This document shows, piece by piece, positions 8,266 through 17,036 of a stretch of DNA of 64,000 bases. Position 1 is the first letter of the stretch. The number at the start of each line of letters is the position of its first letter. The position numbers and the translations under genes were made by a program. Below the pieces are notes generated by a model, which was not told where the DNA came from, made no database searches, and saw only the letters and a list, made by a program, of their open reading frames with translations. Source of the stretch: CAZDWZ01 sp964509425 (lineage in GTDB: Bacteria > Bdellovibrionota_C > UBA2361 > SZUA-149 > CAZDWZ01); NCBI GenBank assembly GCA_964509425.1, contig CAZDWZ010000009.1, forward strand, positions 1 through 64,000, in the 5' to 3' direction.

Positions 8266-8934
8266 ATGAAAACACTTAGCTCGATTCTTCTTGGGCTCCA
8301 CATTGGCCTGGTCTGCCTGACGACTGGATGTGAGTCATCGCGGGACTTCGATGCCGACTATACGCCGCCGCCGACAAAGAGCTGGGAGACTTTTCTTCTC
8401 GCACATCGGGATGAAGTGTTAGGAAAGGTCATCTCGCAACGCTTTTACGGCGAAATTTCGAAAGAACAGCTCGAAGTGATTTTGACCGCGCTGGTCAATG
8501 CCTACGAAAAGGAAGCCGAATTCAGTGTCGTTGTTCAGACCACCGATGGCGCTGACCGAGCGACATGCTCGTTTCCATACCCGCTCTACTTCATCTCCGG
8601 GCGATATCTGAAGAGTTCGACGTCGAACACTGTAACCGTGATGAACCTCGATCCACGCAAAGGCTCCGCCGGCCATAAGGACGGCGCCTTCCTTTTTGAT
8701 GACCGATTCATAGAGACATTGCGAGCCATGCGAACCGTCTTGTCGTCATCGTCCGGTGATGTATCCATCGACAGCCCCGACCAAGCATGGAAACAAACGT
8801 ACACCTTGAGTGGCGAGCTGATGACGAAGGGAAAAATCTACTTTCAGTGTAACTCCGACCCAATCCCGATAAAAGGCGGGCATCGCCACGCGGACCACGA
8901 GTTCGGGTTTTCAATAAAATTCACTCAGAGCTAA
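8266..8934 (+). CDS. Lipoprotein, unknown function
   Basis: A 222-residue protein with an N-terminal lipoprotein signal MKTLSSILLGLHIGLVCLTT followed by GC (lipobox LTTGC, Cys22). The mature part starts ESSRDFDADYTPPPTKSWET and has a helix ending QLEVILTALVNAYEKEAEF, a Cys in RATCSFPYPL, and a His-rich tail GGHRHADHEFGF that could bind metal. AGGAG lies a few nt upstream of the ATG. Likely anchored in the periplasmic or outer membrane. It stands alone and no family was recognised. Confidence 0.75.
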   Translation: MKTLSSILLGLHIGLVCLTTGCESSRDFDADYTPPPTKSWETFLLAHRDEVLGKVISQRFYGEISKEQLEVILTALVNAYEKEAEFSVVVQTTDGADRATCSFPYPLYFISGRYLKSSTSNTVTVMNLDPRKGSAGHKDGAFLFDDRFIETLRAMRTVLSSSSGDVSIDSPDQAWKQTYTLSGELMTKGKIYFQCNSDPIPIKGGHRHADHEFGFSIKFTQS

Positions 8935-8978
8935 GCCCTTCAAATCGAACCGAGCTCCTAATCCTTTTGACGATATCG

Positions 8979-9428
8979 TCAGAATGTTTGTGCGTGTGGT
9001 GTGGACTTGTCTTTTGTCGGACCTTCCAGATCACGAAGAAAACCTTCAAGGTTGGGCGTGACGAAATCATCGGGTCCTTTGCAAAAGCAGGGGCCTGCCT
9101 TCTTCCCGCAAGTGTAGCAATCTAAACAGTCTTTCTCCAGGTCGTTATGGTCTGCCGATTCTTTCCCAAAGTCACAAATTCCGTCCCCGCAGAAAGCGTT
9201 CTCGCGGTCTGAGTGATCGCAAAGCTTGTATTCATCGGGACAGTCAGGGTAGTCGCAGACGCCCAATATCTCTTCTTTCTTTTTTTCGTCATCGCCCGCG
9301 CCATCACTCGATCGCAGCTCCGATCGAAACTGAGCAGTTTGAGCCAGAACGAACGACGGAAAATATAACGCGCAGGCTAGGACAGTACATGAGGAACGAA
9401 AAACAATCTTGGTGAAACCCGTGACCAT
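8979..9428 (-). CDS. Small exported Cys-rich protein with CGDGICD motif
   Basis: The ATG at 9428 gives a signal peptide (MVTGFTKIVFRSSCTVLACA, cleavage near VLAQTAQ) with GAGG 5 nt upstream; 149 residues in all. The mature chain has an acidic linker (GAGDDEKKKEE) and then about 16 Cys in CDYPDCPDE, CGDGICDFGKE, DCLDCYTCGKKAGPCFCKG. CGDGICD-type motifs occur in secreted disulfide-rich bacterial repeats, some calcium-associated. It ends convergently with the lipoprotein gene. Probably periplasmic or extracellular; role unknown. Confidence 0.65.
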   Translation of the reverse strand: MVTGFTKIVFRSSCTVLACALYFPSFVLAQTAQFRSELRSSDGAGDDEKKKEEILGVCDYPDCPDEYKLCDHSDRENAFCGDGICDFGKESADHNDLEKDCLDCYTCGKKAGPCFCKGPDDFVTPNLEGFLRDLEGPTKDKSTPHAQTF

Positions 9429-9617
9429 AGAAACCTCTGGAACAACGCTTACCTTCCAGGAGATTATGCAGAGCATTTTGTCGGTTATATTCTTCTGCGC
9501 TTCTCGCCCGTGGTCCGTACAAGCTGAGCAATGCAACAGCCCTTTAGGATTGGCGTGCTTGCCGCGACGAGCGGAAAGGTCGCTGAGTAGGGTGTCGCTG
9601 TCAGAAACGGTATTGAA

Positions 9618-10124
9618 ATGGCACGTGGTGAAAGGCCTGAGCTCTTTCCATGCATAAAGCTGAAACAAAAAAAATTCGATATGCTCGGACTTTATCTCCT
9701 CCCTTCGCAGGCTACGCAATTCCTCCGCACATCGCAGGAATTGGAGTTTCATCCAAAGATGTTTGGATCGACGTTTATGGAAAGCCGATCGCTCCTCAAA
9801 GAAGTCTGGCCATTACTCGACGGGGTTGTCTACCTGCATCTCGATACACCCGATTCGTTCAGAGCCGATTACGAGAAGAAATTCGGCTTCGCCGACCAAA
9901 TTCCGTATGCTTGGAGTGCTTACCAATTCGCATTGTTCGCAGGGCGTCGCTTTGGTGGTACGGTCGAAGCAAATTGGAATCCCGATTCAGTCGTGCAATC
10001 GATAGAAAAGGTCAGCGCCCTAGATAAGCCGATCGAGTTGATCGAATCGGGGGACAAAAAAGGCGAAAGGTATTATCGCTTTCCTCTCTCGATGGTTCGC
10101 ATAGAGAGAGAAAAGTTGGTTTGA
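9618..10124 (+). pseudogene. C-terminal remnant of an ABC-type substrate-binding protein
   Basis: From about 9670 the sequence (LGLYLLPSQATQFLRTSQEL, then PYAWSAYQFALFAGRRFGG) aligns with the fragment at 26031-26495 (FGLFPLNSQAIAFLKQAHAL, then AGHSYDFANLLG). It resembles the second half of type I periplasmic binding proteins (branched-chain amino-acid/amide type). The signal peptide and first lobe are missing and no convincing ribosome site exists. The 5' end overlaps, on the opposite strand, the upstream part of the Cys-rich gene. Probably a decayed paralogue. Confidence 0.55.
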
Positions 10125-10275
10125 TTGTCGGGAAGATAGGCAATGAAAGTTCAAACGTCTCGCCCGAACTCTATATTGCACTTCATATCCTTAAGGCGAG
10201 CTCGCTGAGGTTCTTGATAATCAACTTTCAAAGAATCCACGTTGGACACTTCTGCGCGTGGAACTAATACCCCGA

Positions 10276-10977
10276 ATGTCTTCTTTCGGTGCCAATATGT
10301 CGATTAACAATTCGATTCAGACCCGTTCACCTGGATGCGTTGTCCAGGAAGCAGTTACTGAGCTTCTTGCTCAAGGCGGTGTTCGGACTCTCGGAGTATG
10401 CGGGTTGGGTGGCATAGGGAAAAGCACGATCTGCCGTTCGACAGCGGAACAATATTCATCTGATCTTATACTCGTCGAAACCGACTGGTATCTCGCTCTC
10501 CCGAGTTCTGTCCGGAAGACCGCTATTCTCGATGCTCTTCAAAGGCAGAACACTGAAGAAGTCGAACGATGGAGCGATCCTAGTTCTTGGTATGATTGGA
10601 CCAGCTTTGTTTCAGATATTGATCGCCTTCGGCGTAAAGGGGAGTTGCAACTGCACTCCGCCTGGCGGCAGAGCACGGGGGAGAAGGATCTAAGGATTGA
10701 TCTTAGGGTACGCAATCTACAAAGCGCCCTAATTCTCGTTGACGGCATCTATCTTCTGCATCCTCCGATTCGCGCGCTGCTGGATCGAGTGATCGTGATT
10801 GAAGATATCGCTGAGAACGCGAGAAAGAGAGCGAAGACACGTGATGCTCATCGCGCCGAAGGCGAGTATCTCGCATTTAAAGCAGCGTTAGCGGAATCAT
10901 TCGATGTCCCGTATTTCCAAAAATGGTGCGGATCAGCAAGCATTCGTGTTGAGGCGCGAGAGGCGACTGAGAACTGA
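10276..10977 (+). CDS. P-loop kinase, uridine kinase/phosphoribulokinase-like
   Basis: A 233-residue protein with Walker A GLGGIGKST at about residues 43-51 and a second core motif ALILVDGIYLLHPPIRALLD, the vDG(v/i)fLl element of uridine kinase/pantothenate kinase folds. A Lys/Arg-rich region ENARKRAKTRDAHRAEGEY follows, matching the RD lid region. Likely phosphorylates a small metabolite; the substrate is unknown. ATG 10276 is preferred, with a weak GGAA upstream; GTG 10258 and ATG 10297 are alternatives. It stands alone on the + strand. Confidence 0.7.
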   Translation: MSSFGANMSINNSIQTRSPGCVVQEAVTELLAQGGVRTLGVCGLGGIGKSTICRSTAEQYSSDLILVETDWYLALPSSVRKTAILDALQRQNTEEVERWSDPSSWYDWTSFVSDIDRLRRKGELQLHSAWRQSTGEKDLRIDLRVRNLQSALILVDGIYLLHPPIRALLDRVIVIEDIAENARKRAKTRDAHRAEGEYLAFKAALAESFDVPYFQKWCGSASIRVEAREATEN

Positions 10978-11107
10978 TCGATCGTCGAATTCTTAGAGAC
11001 GTTCGTCTGAGATTCGGGCACCATAAATACGTTATCAAATTTCAGGGATATCAGAGGCTTTGTTCGGCATAAATCCTTGGTGATCAATTTCAATCAAGGA
11101 GAATACG

Positions 11108-11569
11108 ATGCGAAGATTAGTTTTCTTTTTTTACGCTTTGGCGTTCGCGTTTTTTGCTCCAGAGTCTGCGGGAGCAGAGCAGCCCGCCCCCCCGCAGGCG
11201 ACTTGTAACTTGTGGTGGTCGACAGATGCAACACAACCTTGGTTTGACGGGAAATTGCTTTTCTCAAAAGCGTTTCCGCTTCGACTGAGAAATCAGTCAA
11301 GCAGTTCAAGAGATTACGCGGGAGACGTTCGCTTCACTCTTCCGAATGGAATTTTCTTTCACGGCGTAATCGAAGGCAGAGACGGGGGGAGTGGATATTC
11401 AGCGGGGTCAGCGACTATCGGGCTCGCAAACAGTTCTCTTTCATCGCGTGCCGATTATTGGCATTTTCATTCAATTTCTTCTGAGGGCTCAAACGTCGTT
11501 GTTGCCTACACCACGCCACAAGGGCCGAGATACACTGGAACTTGTGCCGTCGTCGGAGCATTGAATTAG
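11108..11569 (+). CDS. Small exported beta-rich protein
   Basis: A 153-residue protein with a classical signal peptide (RRLVFFFYALAFAFF, cleavage after SAGA) and AAGGAGA 6 nt upstream of the ATG. The mature region is Ser/Gly/aromatic-rich with alternating strands (DVRFTLPNGIFFHGVIEG, VVVAYTTPQGPRYTG) and two Cys (ATCNLWW, TGTCAVVG) that probably form one disulfide linking the ends. Likely a periplasmic or surface beta-sandwich. No family recognised. Confidence 0.65.
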   Translation: MRRLVFFFYALAFAFFAPESAGAEQPAPPQATCNLWWSTDATQPWFDGKLLFSKAFPLRLRNQSSSSRDYAGDVRFTLPNGIFFHGVIEGRDGGSGYSAGSATIGLANSSLSSRADYWHFHSISSEGSNVVVAYTTPQGPRYTGTCAVVGALN

Positions 11570-11614
11570 AATAGGCGATTATTCGAACGCGCTTTTAATT
11601 CGTGAACCACTACT

Positions 11615-12082
11615 ATGACATTTCCTCCCTTTCTTCTTAGCCTCGTTTTCGGACCGGCGATTCTAGGTCTATTGCTTGCAAGCTCTGTTCTAAATGCATA
11701 GTCGCAAGCAATCGATGAAGGAGAAAGGGAGGGAGTGGAGCTGTCGGATCATGAACCGATGCCTGACCTGAAAGATCGGATCTTAAGCTATACCGAGACA
11801 TATCTCGGAGACGATCCTTTCACCGCAGGTGGCACAACCATACATTACGACACGAAGAAGTGCGATCTCGAGCCTCCGTCCGAGGCCCTCGCCGATTGGT
11901 GCCTTCAGCAACCGAAGGATTCTCCGAAGCAGATTCCAGTGACTCTCGAAGAAAGGATCGCGGAGGGGAACAGTTGTACGGTGCGGGGTGCAGTGGATAT
12001 CGATAAGACGAAGAAATACGACTGCGATGCGCTTTGTAAGAAGAAGGGCTTCTCAGGCGGGCTTTTGGCCGATTTTCGTTGA
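11615..12082 (+). pseudogene. Exported protein gene with in-frame TAG at the signal cleavage site
   Basis: ATG 11615 opens a clear signal peptide MTFPPFLLSLVFGPAILGLL extended by LASSVLNA, then an in-frame TAG at 11699-11701, then SQAIDEGEREG and a continuous 115-codon frame from GTG 11735 to 12082. The downstream part has four Cys (KKCDLEPP, DWCLQQP, NSCTVRG, YDCDALCKKKG) typical of an exported small protein. Without readthrough the product would start at GTG 11735 and stay in the cytosol. A nonsense mutation is the simplest reading; suppression is possible but unsupported. Confidence 0.6.
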
Positions 12083-12253
12083 GGTTTGCATAGGGCTCAT
12101 AGCCAAACATGAGAGCGATGCCGGGGAACTCAGCATGATGAAAAAGAGCATCGCGCGGCGGCGCCGTGAAGTGTGACTCGACCAGTGAATGTTCGCGTGG
12201 CTCGAGCGCAGGGGAGACCTCAGGTTTCAGCTGACGTTCTATTTTCGACATCG

Positions 12254-13654
12254 CTAAAACCGAAAGTAGATAAACGGATTGTAAGAACCGCTCGCTAAAA
12301 AGCTCAACGAAACGATAAATATTGCAAACTCTGCAACAGCGAAGGCAAAACGGATCGGCTTGCGTTCTTGCTCAAAGAACGGCAGCGTCCACCTTCGAGG
12401 AAATGAGAAGTAAACGGCGACTATCGAAATCGCGACAAATGCCGGTGTGAGCATTTGCCTTGACATAATTCTCGTCTCCGGAACATTTGCAATACCGAAC
12501 ATCTTTCCAATGAAAACAAAAGCGTCCGGAAGCGACTCGACTCGGAAGAAGATCCATCCGATGAGCAGAACGGAGAGAGTGTATGTTCGTGAGAGAATCT
12601 TTGGCGCGGTCGCAAGCAGCGTGGCGATACGCCCTCGTTCGAGCATGAGGAACACTCCGTGATACGCTCCCCAAAAGAGAAAGTTCCAACTCGCTCCGTG
12701 CCAAAAGCCGCAGAGTAGAAAAACGAGGGCCAGGTTGAATTGAGTTCTGAGCACACCACTCCGATTCCCTCCGAGTGGAATATACACGTAGTCACGGAAC
12801 CAACTTGAGAGTGAGATATGCCAACGTCGCCAAAATTCTGTGATCGAGGTTGAGCTGTACGGGAAATTAAAATTCTCCAAAAAGCAGAAGCCGAACATTC
12901 GCCCCAACCCGATGGCCATATTCGAATAGCCGCTAAAGTCGTAGTAAATTTGCAACGTGTACGAAATCGCCGCTATCCACGCGAGCGGCGTAGAAACTGC
13001 AGAGAGCGGTTGGGAATAGATCTGATCCGCAACCGCTCCGACGGAATTCGCAATGATGAGTTTCTGCGCGAGTCCGATGATGAAGCGCTCCACACCGAGA
13101 GAGAAATTTGCGAGGGAAACGTCTCTCTGGCGAATGTCACGCTCGATATCTCTGTACCGGACGATCGGTCCGGCGATTAGTTGCGGAAAAAAGCTTTTAT
13201 AGAGGAGAACTTTCGCGAGACTACGTTGTGCGCGAACATCGCGTCGGTACACATCAACGAGATACGAGACAGCCTGAAAGGTGAAAAAGGAGATTCCAAT
13301 CGGAAGGTGGATCTCCATCGGTGCTGATTCCGGTTCCGATGCGTTTCGAAGAAGCGCAAAATATTTAAAATAGAATAATAGTACAACGTTTGAGAGAACT
13401 CCGGCGGCGAGAGCGAAGGGGCGCATTCTGTCCGTCGAGCGCTCCACCAAGAGGGCGAAGCTCCAACTGAGCAGAACAGAGGCAAGCAGCACGGAGACGT
13501 AGATACCCTCACCCCAAAAATAGAATAAAAGACTGGACGCGATGAGGACGAGGTTCCGCCAGGATGCCTTCCATCGCGGTGGGACAGGAAAAAAGTAGAG
13601 CAGCAAGGCAAGAGGCAGGAAAAGAAATAGGAAGATGGGGGAACTGAAATTCAT
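12254..13654 (-). CDS. MBOAT family O-acyltransferase (AlgI-like)
   Basis: A 466-residue polytopic membrane protein with MBOAT hallmarks: FNFPYSSTSITEFWRRWHIS, SSWFRDYVYIPLGGNRSG, and the catalytic-His segment LLCGFWHGASWNFLFWGAYH, whose HGASW is the AlgI/DltB/PatA-type motif. Such proteins transfer acetyl or other acyl groups to exported polysaccharides, peptidoglycan or teichoic acids. Length fits AlgI (about 460-520). No AlgJ/AlgX-like partner is adjacent, so the acceptor is unknown. It ends with TAG, useful evidence that TAG is a true stop here. Start ATG 13654 with a weak GAGA upstream. Confidence 0.9.
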   Translation of the reverse strand: MNFSSPIFLFLFLPLALLLYFFPVPPRWKASWRNLVLIASSLLFYFWGEGIYVSVLLASVLLSWSFALLVERSTDRMRPFALAAGVLSNVVLLFYFKYFALLRNASEPESAPMEIHLPIGISFFTFQAVSYLVDVYRRDVRAQRSLAKVLLYKSFFPQLIAGPIVRYRDIERDIRQRDVSLANFSLGVERFIIGLAQKLIIANSVGAVADQIYSQPLSAVSTPLAWIAAISYTLQIYYDFSGYSNMAIGLGRMFGFCFLENFNFPYSSTSITEFWRRWHISLSSWFRDYVYIPLGGNRSGVLRTQFNLALVFLLCGFWHGASWNFLFWGAYHGVFLMLERGRIATLLATAPKILSRTYTLSVLLIGWIFFRVESLPDAFVFIGKMFGIANVPETRIMSRQMLTPAFVAISIVAVYFSFPRRWTLPFFEQERKPIRFAFAVAEFAIFIVSLSFLASGSYNPFIYFRF

Positions 13655-13996
13655 CGACGCGGTCTCGAAACTACTGGCCTCGTTAGTTGGAACAACTCTC
13701 GTCGAAGGAGAGTAAGACTCTGTCTAAAGCTCTCACTCGGATTCCGAAAGGAGAAAGTTCCCCTACGCTGAATTCGAGCAAAACAATCCAATAGACCATG
13801 AAGGAAGCGCAGGAATGGAGGGATTTGCCCGAATCTTTACATCAGGCCGGCCTTTGTCTCCTCAGATTATCCGATATCCAACTCTCTTTTGCCCCGTCAC
13901 AAGTCTTACTCAATCCGCAGAAACTCTCGAAGGAATCAGCCGATAGATTGCGAGCTGAGCCGAATTCTGACGATCGAGGTTTAGCTGGCCGAAAAT

Positions 13997-14515
13997 CTAT
14001 AGACCAGCCGGTGGAGTCAAATTTGTAGAGAAGGGGTCCGCTGGAAAAAGCAAGGGGATAAGAGAATTGACCATTGGACGAAGGTTTTTGCCGACAAGAA
14101 GAAAGGGGACAGCGGCTTTTACGTTGCACCGAGGGGAGCGTTCACCGGCCCAAATATATACCGAATCGCAGGTCTGAAAGTGTTTGATACCCACCATCTC
14201 GAAGACCAAAGGGTCGACGAATGTGTCGTCGTGTAGAGCAATCTTGCTGCAGCAAACGATAGCGTAGCGTCCTATATCGTCGGGGATCGTGTGCTGAACC
14301 AACTCGCCTTCAATTTCGCGCTCGCCCCCGTATGCCGGTAGAACAACATACCCTCCATCGAGCTCACCGAACTGAGTCACCCTGAACGGGGGGAGTTGTC
14401 CGTCCCTTTCAAGAGTCCCAAACGCTTGAGTAATTGAGAAGTTGATGAGTTCTTGCAGTTCCGGAGAAGGTAATGGAAAGTCCGACATTGTTTGACCATT
14501 GTTTGTGCAAGTCAT
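13997..14515 (-). CDS. Unrecognised 172-residue protein
   Basis: Starts MTCTNNGQTMSDFPLPSPEL with GGAG 5 nt upstream of the ATG at 14515. Soluble, mixed composition: an N-terminal helix (ELQELINFSITQAFGTLERD), then strands (FGELDGGYVVLPAYGG, IGRYAIVCCSKIALHDD, FLLVGKNLRP). No signal peptide. May be a small SUKH/Imm-like globular protein by general look, but no diagnostic motif is present. It stands alone; the 13655-13996 spacer beside it holds no gene. Confidence 0.5.
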   Translation of the reverse strand: MTCTNNGQTMSDFPLPSPELQELINFSITQAFGTLERDGQLPPFRVTQFGELDGGYVVLPAYGGEREIEGELVQHTIPDDIGRYAIVCCSKIALHDDTFVDPLVFEMVGIKHFQTCDSVYIWAGERSPRCNVKAAVPFLLVGKNLRPMVNSLIPLLFPADPFSTNLTPPAGL

Positions 14516-14699
14516 TCATGCTCCGCAGCGCCTCTCGGTGCCTCCTCCGAAGAACAAACAGAGATTCCGTTCAGGAGCGGCCGTCACGTTCTCAGTTTCA
14601 ATAATTGTTATGCGTGAAAGCGTCTGCCCCGACGGAACTTGGAAAAAATGATCTGAAATTGATAGCGTTATAAATTCGAGTCCCCAAGGCAGCAAATTG

Positions 14700-14948
14700 T
14701 TATTGGTAGCGATTGTGCCGATGGTGCCGTCTCCATTCAGCTATCCTTCTCACATCCGCAGCCGTCTGGTTGTGATCTTCGGGAGCATTTATCCACAGCC
14801 GGTTCAATGGGTCTGGTCGGGCGGGCCGGGTTGAGGGAGGAGGGAAGGGTGCCGGCGCCGCGAGCGCCACCGGCTGATCACAGAGTAATATTCCGAGCAC
14901 GAGACAGATTCTTTTCGCGAATCCGACTCCCTTAAAATTTACCAACAT
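14700..14948 (-). CDS. Small exported Pro/His/Arg-rich protein
   Basis: An 82-residue protein; ATG 14948 has GGAGG 5 nt upstream, better than the in-frame ATG at 14960. The signal sequence (CLVLGILLCDQPVALA) is followed by a proline-rich spacer APFPPPSTRPARPDP and a basic tail RRIAEWRRHHRHNRYQ. Likely periplasmic; the His/Arg tail could bind metal or polyanions, but this is speculation. Confidence 0.5.
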   Translation of the reverse strand: MLVNFKGVGFAKRICLVLGILLCDQPVALAAPAPFPPPSTRPARPDPLNRLWINAPEDHNQTAADVRRIAEWRRHHRHNRYQ

Positions 14949-15159
14949 CTCAGCCTCCATTCCGGCTTTAATATGCGATGCAGCAAAAGTTATGCAGGAA
15001 GATTCGACGGAAAACCGGTGGTCACAAACTTTTTAGATGAACTTGGAGTTGTGTGACGAGCGTCATAAGTGACTATTGTTCTTCACGCGTAAACACAGTA
15101 CTTATTTCTCTCCACTAAAACGACGTGAATAAGCTTCATCCCATGCAGAAGGAGGCACC

Positions 15160-15519
15160 ATGAGTTATGTTGACGGATTCGTTCTCCCAGTCCCGAAGAA
15201 AAACCTCGCCGCATATAAAAAAATTGCGGCCAAGGCCGGAAAGCTTTGGCGAGAGCATGGAGCGCTCGACTATAAGGAGTGTGTCGGAGACGATCTCGCC
15301 GTAAAAGGAATGGTTCCATTCCCAACAACCGTCAAACTTAAGTCCAGTGAGACTGTAGTATTCGCCTATATCGTTTTCAAGTCGAAGGCTCACCGAAATG
15401 CTGTGAACAAGAAGGTGATGAGCGATCCTCGGCTTCACAAGATCTGCGACCCGAAGGATATGCCGTTTGATTGCAAGCGGATGGTATACGGCGGGTTCAA
15501 AGTTTTCGTCGACGCATAA
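15160..15519 (+). CDS. DUF1428 (YbaA-like) protein
   Basis: A 119-residue protein that matches the DUF1428 family end to end: MSYVDGFVLPVPKKNLAAYK at the N-terminus, WREHGALDYKECVGDD in the middle, and KRMVYGGFKVFVDA at the C-terminus. The family has a dimeric ferredoxin-like (Dabb-type) fold of unknown function. A strong AAGGAGG lies 5 nt upstream of the ATG. Single gene; a stem-loop starts 40 bp after the stop. Confidence 0.9.
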   Translation: MSYVDGFVLPVPKKNLAAYKKIAAKAGKLWREHGALDYKECVGDDLAVKGMVPFPTTVKLKSSETVVFAYIVFKSKAHRNAVNKKVMSDPRLHKICDPKDMPFDCKRMVYGGFKVFVDA

Positions 15520-15559
15520 TATTAGAGTCCGCTGAGAGCCTCCGAGTGAGGCTGGCCAA

Positions 15560-15608
15560 TGCGACGGCACCTGAAACCTCGTTTTTGGAGGTCGCTGGCG
15601 GCGTCGCA
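15560..15608. terminator. Composite stem-loop downstream of the DUF1428 gene
   Basis: Outer perfect 7-bp arms TGCGACG / CGTCGCA enclose an inner 5-bp stem ACCTC / GAGGT. A smaller hairpin AGCCTC / GAGGCT lies just before it at 15536-15552. Same nested architecture as the structures beside the GC-rich genes. Confidence 0.45.
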
Positions 15609-15805
15609 CCTGTCAGATCGCGACCGCACGTAGCTGGGTGAGGAAACAGACAAGGGAAATCGCGGCAATTCACTTGGGCCTCCGACCGCGTTTGAACTGC
15701 TTCGGCGTGATCTTTCTGATCGCGGGATGCCTAACGTGGGCTAAGTTGTTCGGTGGCGTATTCTCCTTCATGGTCAGGAAAGTGAGCGGCGGAGAGTAAA
15801 GACAC

Positions 15806-15869
15806 AAGATGCCGGGCGGAGCGCTCTCTAGCGACAGGACTCGGCTTCTGCCGAGGCCCCTGGCATCTT
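15806..15869. terminator. Composite stem-loop past the 15904-16572 gene
   Basis: Arms AAGATGCC / GGCATCTT (8 bp) enclose an inner CTCGG / CCGAG hairpin. It lies 35 bp past the stop of the leftward exported-protein gene and is followed by TTT on the + strand, so it could terminate both directions. No convincing gene lies in 15610-15805. Confidence 0.45.
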
Positions 15870-15903
15870 TTACGGCTCTCCTGATATACAAACGATTACG
15901 GGA

Positions 15904-16572
15904 CTACAGAGTGTCGGCAACCGCTTCGTTGCAGACGCCAATGCATTTTCCACTCACTATCTCGACTTGATCAAACCATAGCCGCTCTTTTGCTGTCTCG
16001 ACGCAGAGCTCTCGCAAAGCCTCCTCATTTTCGGAAAAATTTGGCAGCGAACTTCTCAATCTCACGCACGCCTCTCCGGCGTCCTCCCGGCCGAGAATAC
16101 AGAATGTGTTCCCTTCAGGGGTGCTGCCGACTTTACCTTCTCTGCATTCTCGCGCGGTCTGTATGGCCGCAAGCTCCGGGTACCACTCGACAACAGAAGT
16201 CACCTCGCGAAATGAGGGCCTCATTCCTTCAGGACAGAGAGACTTGGGATCGTCGGGAAGTGATAGTACTGCGAGACAGGGGGAGGCTAACTCGCATTGA
16301 GCGACAAGGTCGGAGACGCTCGTAGAAGAGATGACTTGCCTCTCGCCCAATCTCGCAAACCATTTGGCCGGATAGGTCGGTAGCGAACAAACCTGTTCAC
16401 CTTCTTTCGGTATTACCGGTGAGAGTGATTGCAGCAAATCGTCAATTTTTGAAGAAGGGCTACGTGGTCTGAGCCCAGGTTCATCAGCGAATGCAATACA
16501 TGCTAAAAAATGAAAGACGACGACGAGCGCCCTGTAGTCAAAGCAAGCAAAGAAGCACTTTCGATTTATCAT
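15904..16572 (-). CDS. Exported Cys-rich protein sharing a PVIPKE motif with its divergent neighbour
   Basis: A 222-residue protein with a signal sequence (ALVVVFHFLACIAFA, cleavage before DEPG). A Pro/Ser linker leads to LSPVIPKEGEQVCSLPTYP, and about 10 Cys are spread through the mature chain (AQCELASPCLAVL, ARECREGKVG, SGKCIGVCNE). The divergent gene at 17037 has LTPVIPKECKYFQGVDCY at a comparable place and a similar KCVG element, so the two are probably distant paralogues or partners. Periplasmic or extracellular; function unknown. Confidence 0.65.
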   Translation of the reverse strand: MINRKCFFACFDYRALVVVFHFLACIAFADEPGLRPRSPSSKIDDLLQSLSPVIPKEGEQVCSLPTYPAKWFARLGERQVISSTSVSDLVAQCELASPCLAVLSLPDDPKSLCPEGMRPSFREVTSVVEWYPELAAIQTARECREGKVGSTPEGNTFCILGREDAGEACVRLRSSLPNFSENEEALRELCVETAKERLWFDQVEIVSGKCIGVCNEAVADTL

Positions 16573-17036
16573 ATTCTTCCGTTCGCAGCGTTTAAGTTAT
16601 CTCCTCATCATTGTGCCTCTCGATTCATTCGTCTCTCATACCGGAATCTCACAAATGCCAATCTGTCCCGGCAAAAATTTCAAAGCGCATTATTGATACA
16701 GCTGTTTTCACTCAAGGATCATAGCTTGCAACAAAACACTCGTTGCCTTGCGCTGAGTGGAACCGCAGATCGCTTGATCGGTTGTAGAAGCAGGGAGCGC
16801 CGAACTTCAAATTGTCTACAGTAACCGTTCTGCTTGAAGCGCTTAAGTAATCAGTTGCAATTACTGTGCGAATAACCGGAGGTCATGAAATTTCGTAGGG
16901 GAAACAATCAGACATCGTTCCTACCTAGATTATCAAATGCGTATCAAACCTTCGGCATAGGAAGATCATTCCGGGACAGCCGGCGTGGTCCCAGCATAAC
17001 TCATTGAATCAATGGCGAACGATATGAGGATGGGTC
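16573..17036. promoter_or_regulatory. Divergent promoter region between two exported-protein genes
   Basis: A 464-bp spacer serving the leftward gene at 15904-16572 and the rightward gene at 17037. No gene is seen inside. Palindromic elements near 16834-16862 include AAGCGCTT and GTAAT(8)ATTAC, candidates for an operator; no sigma-70 boxes are convincing enough to mark. Confidence 0.35.
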
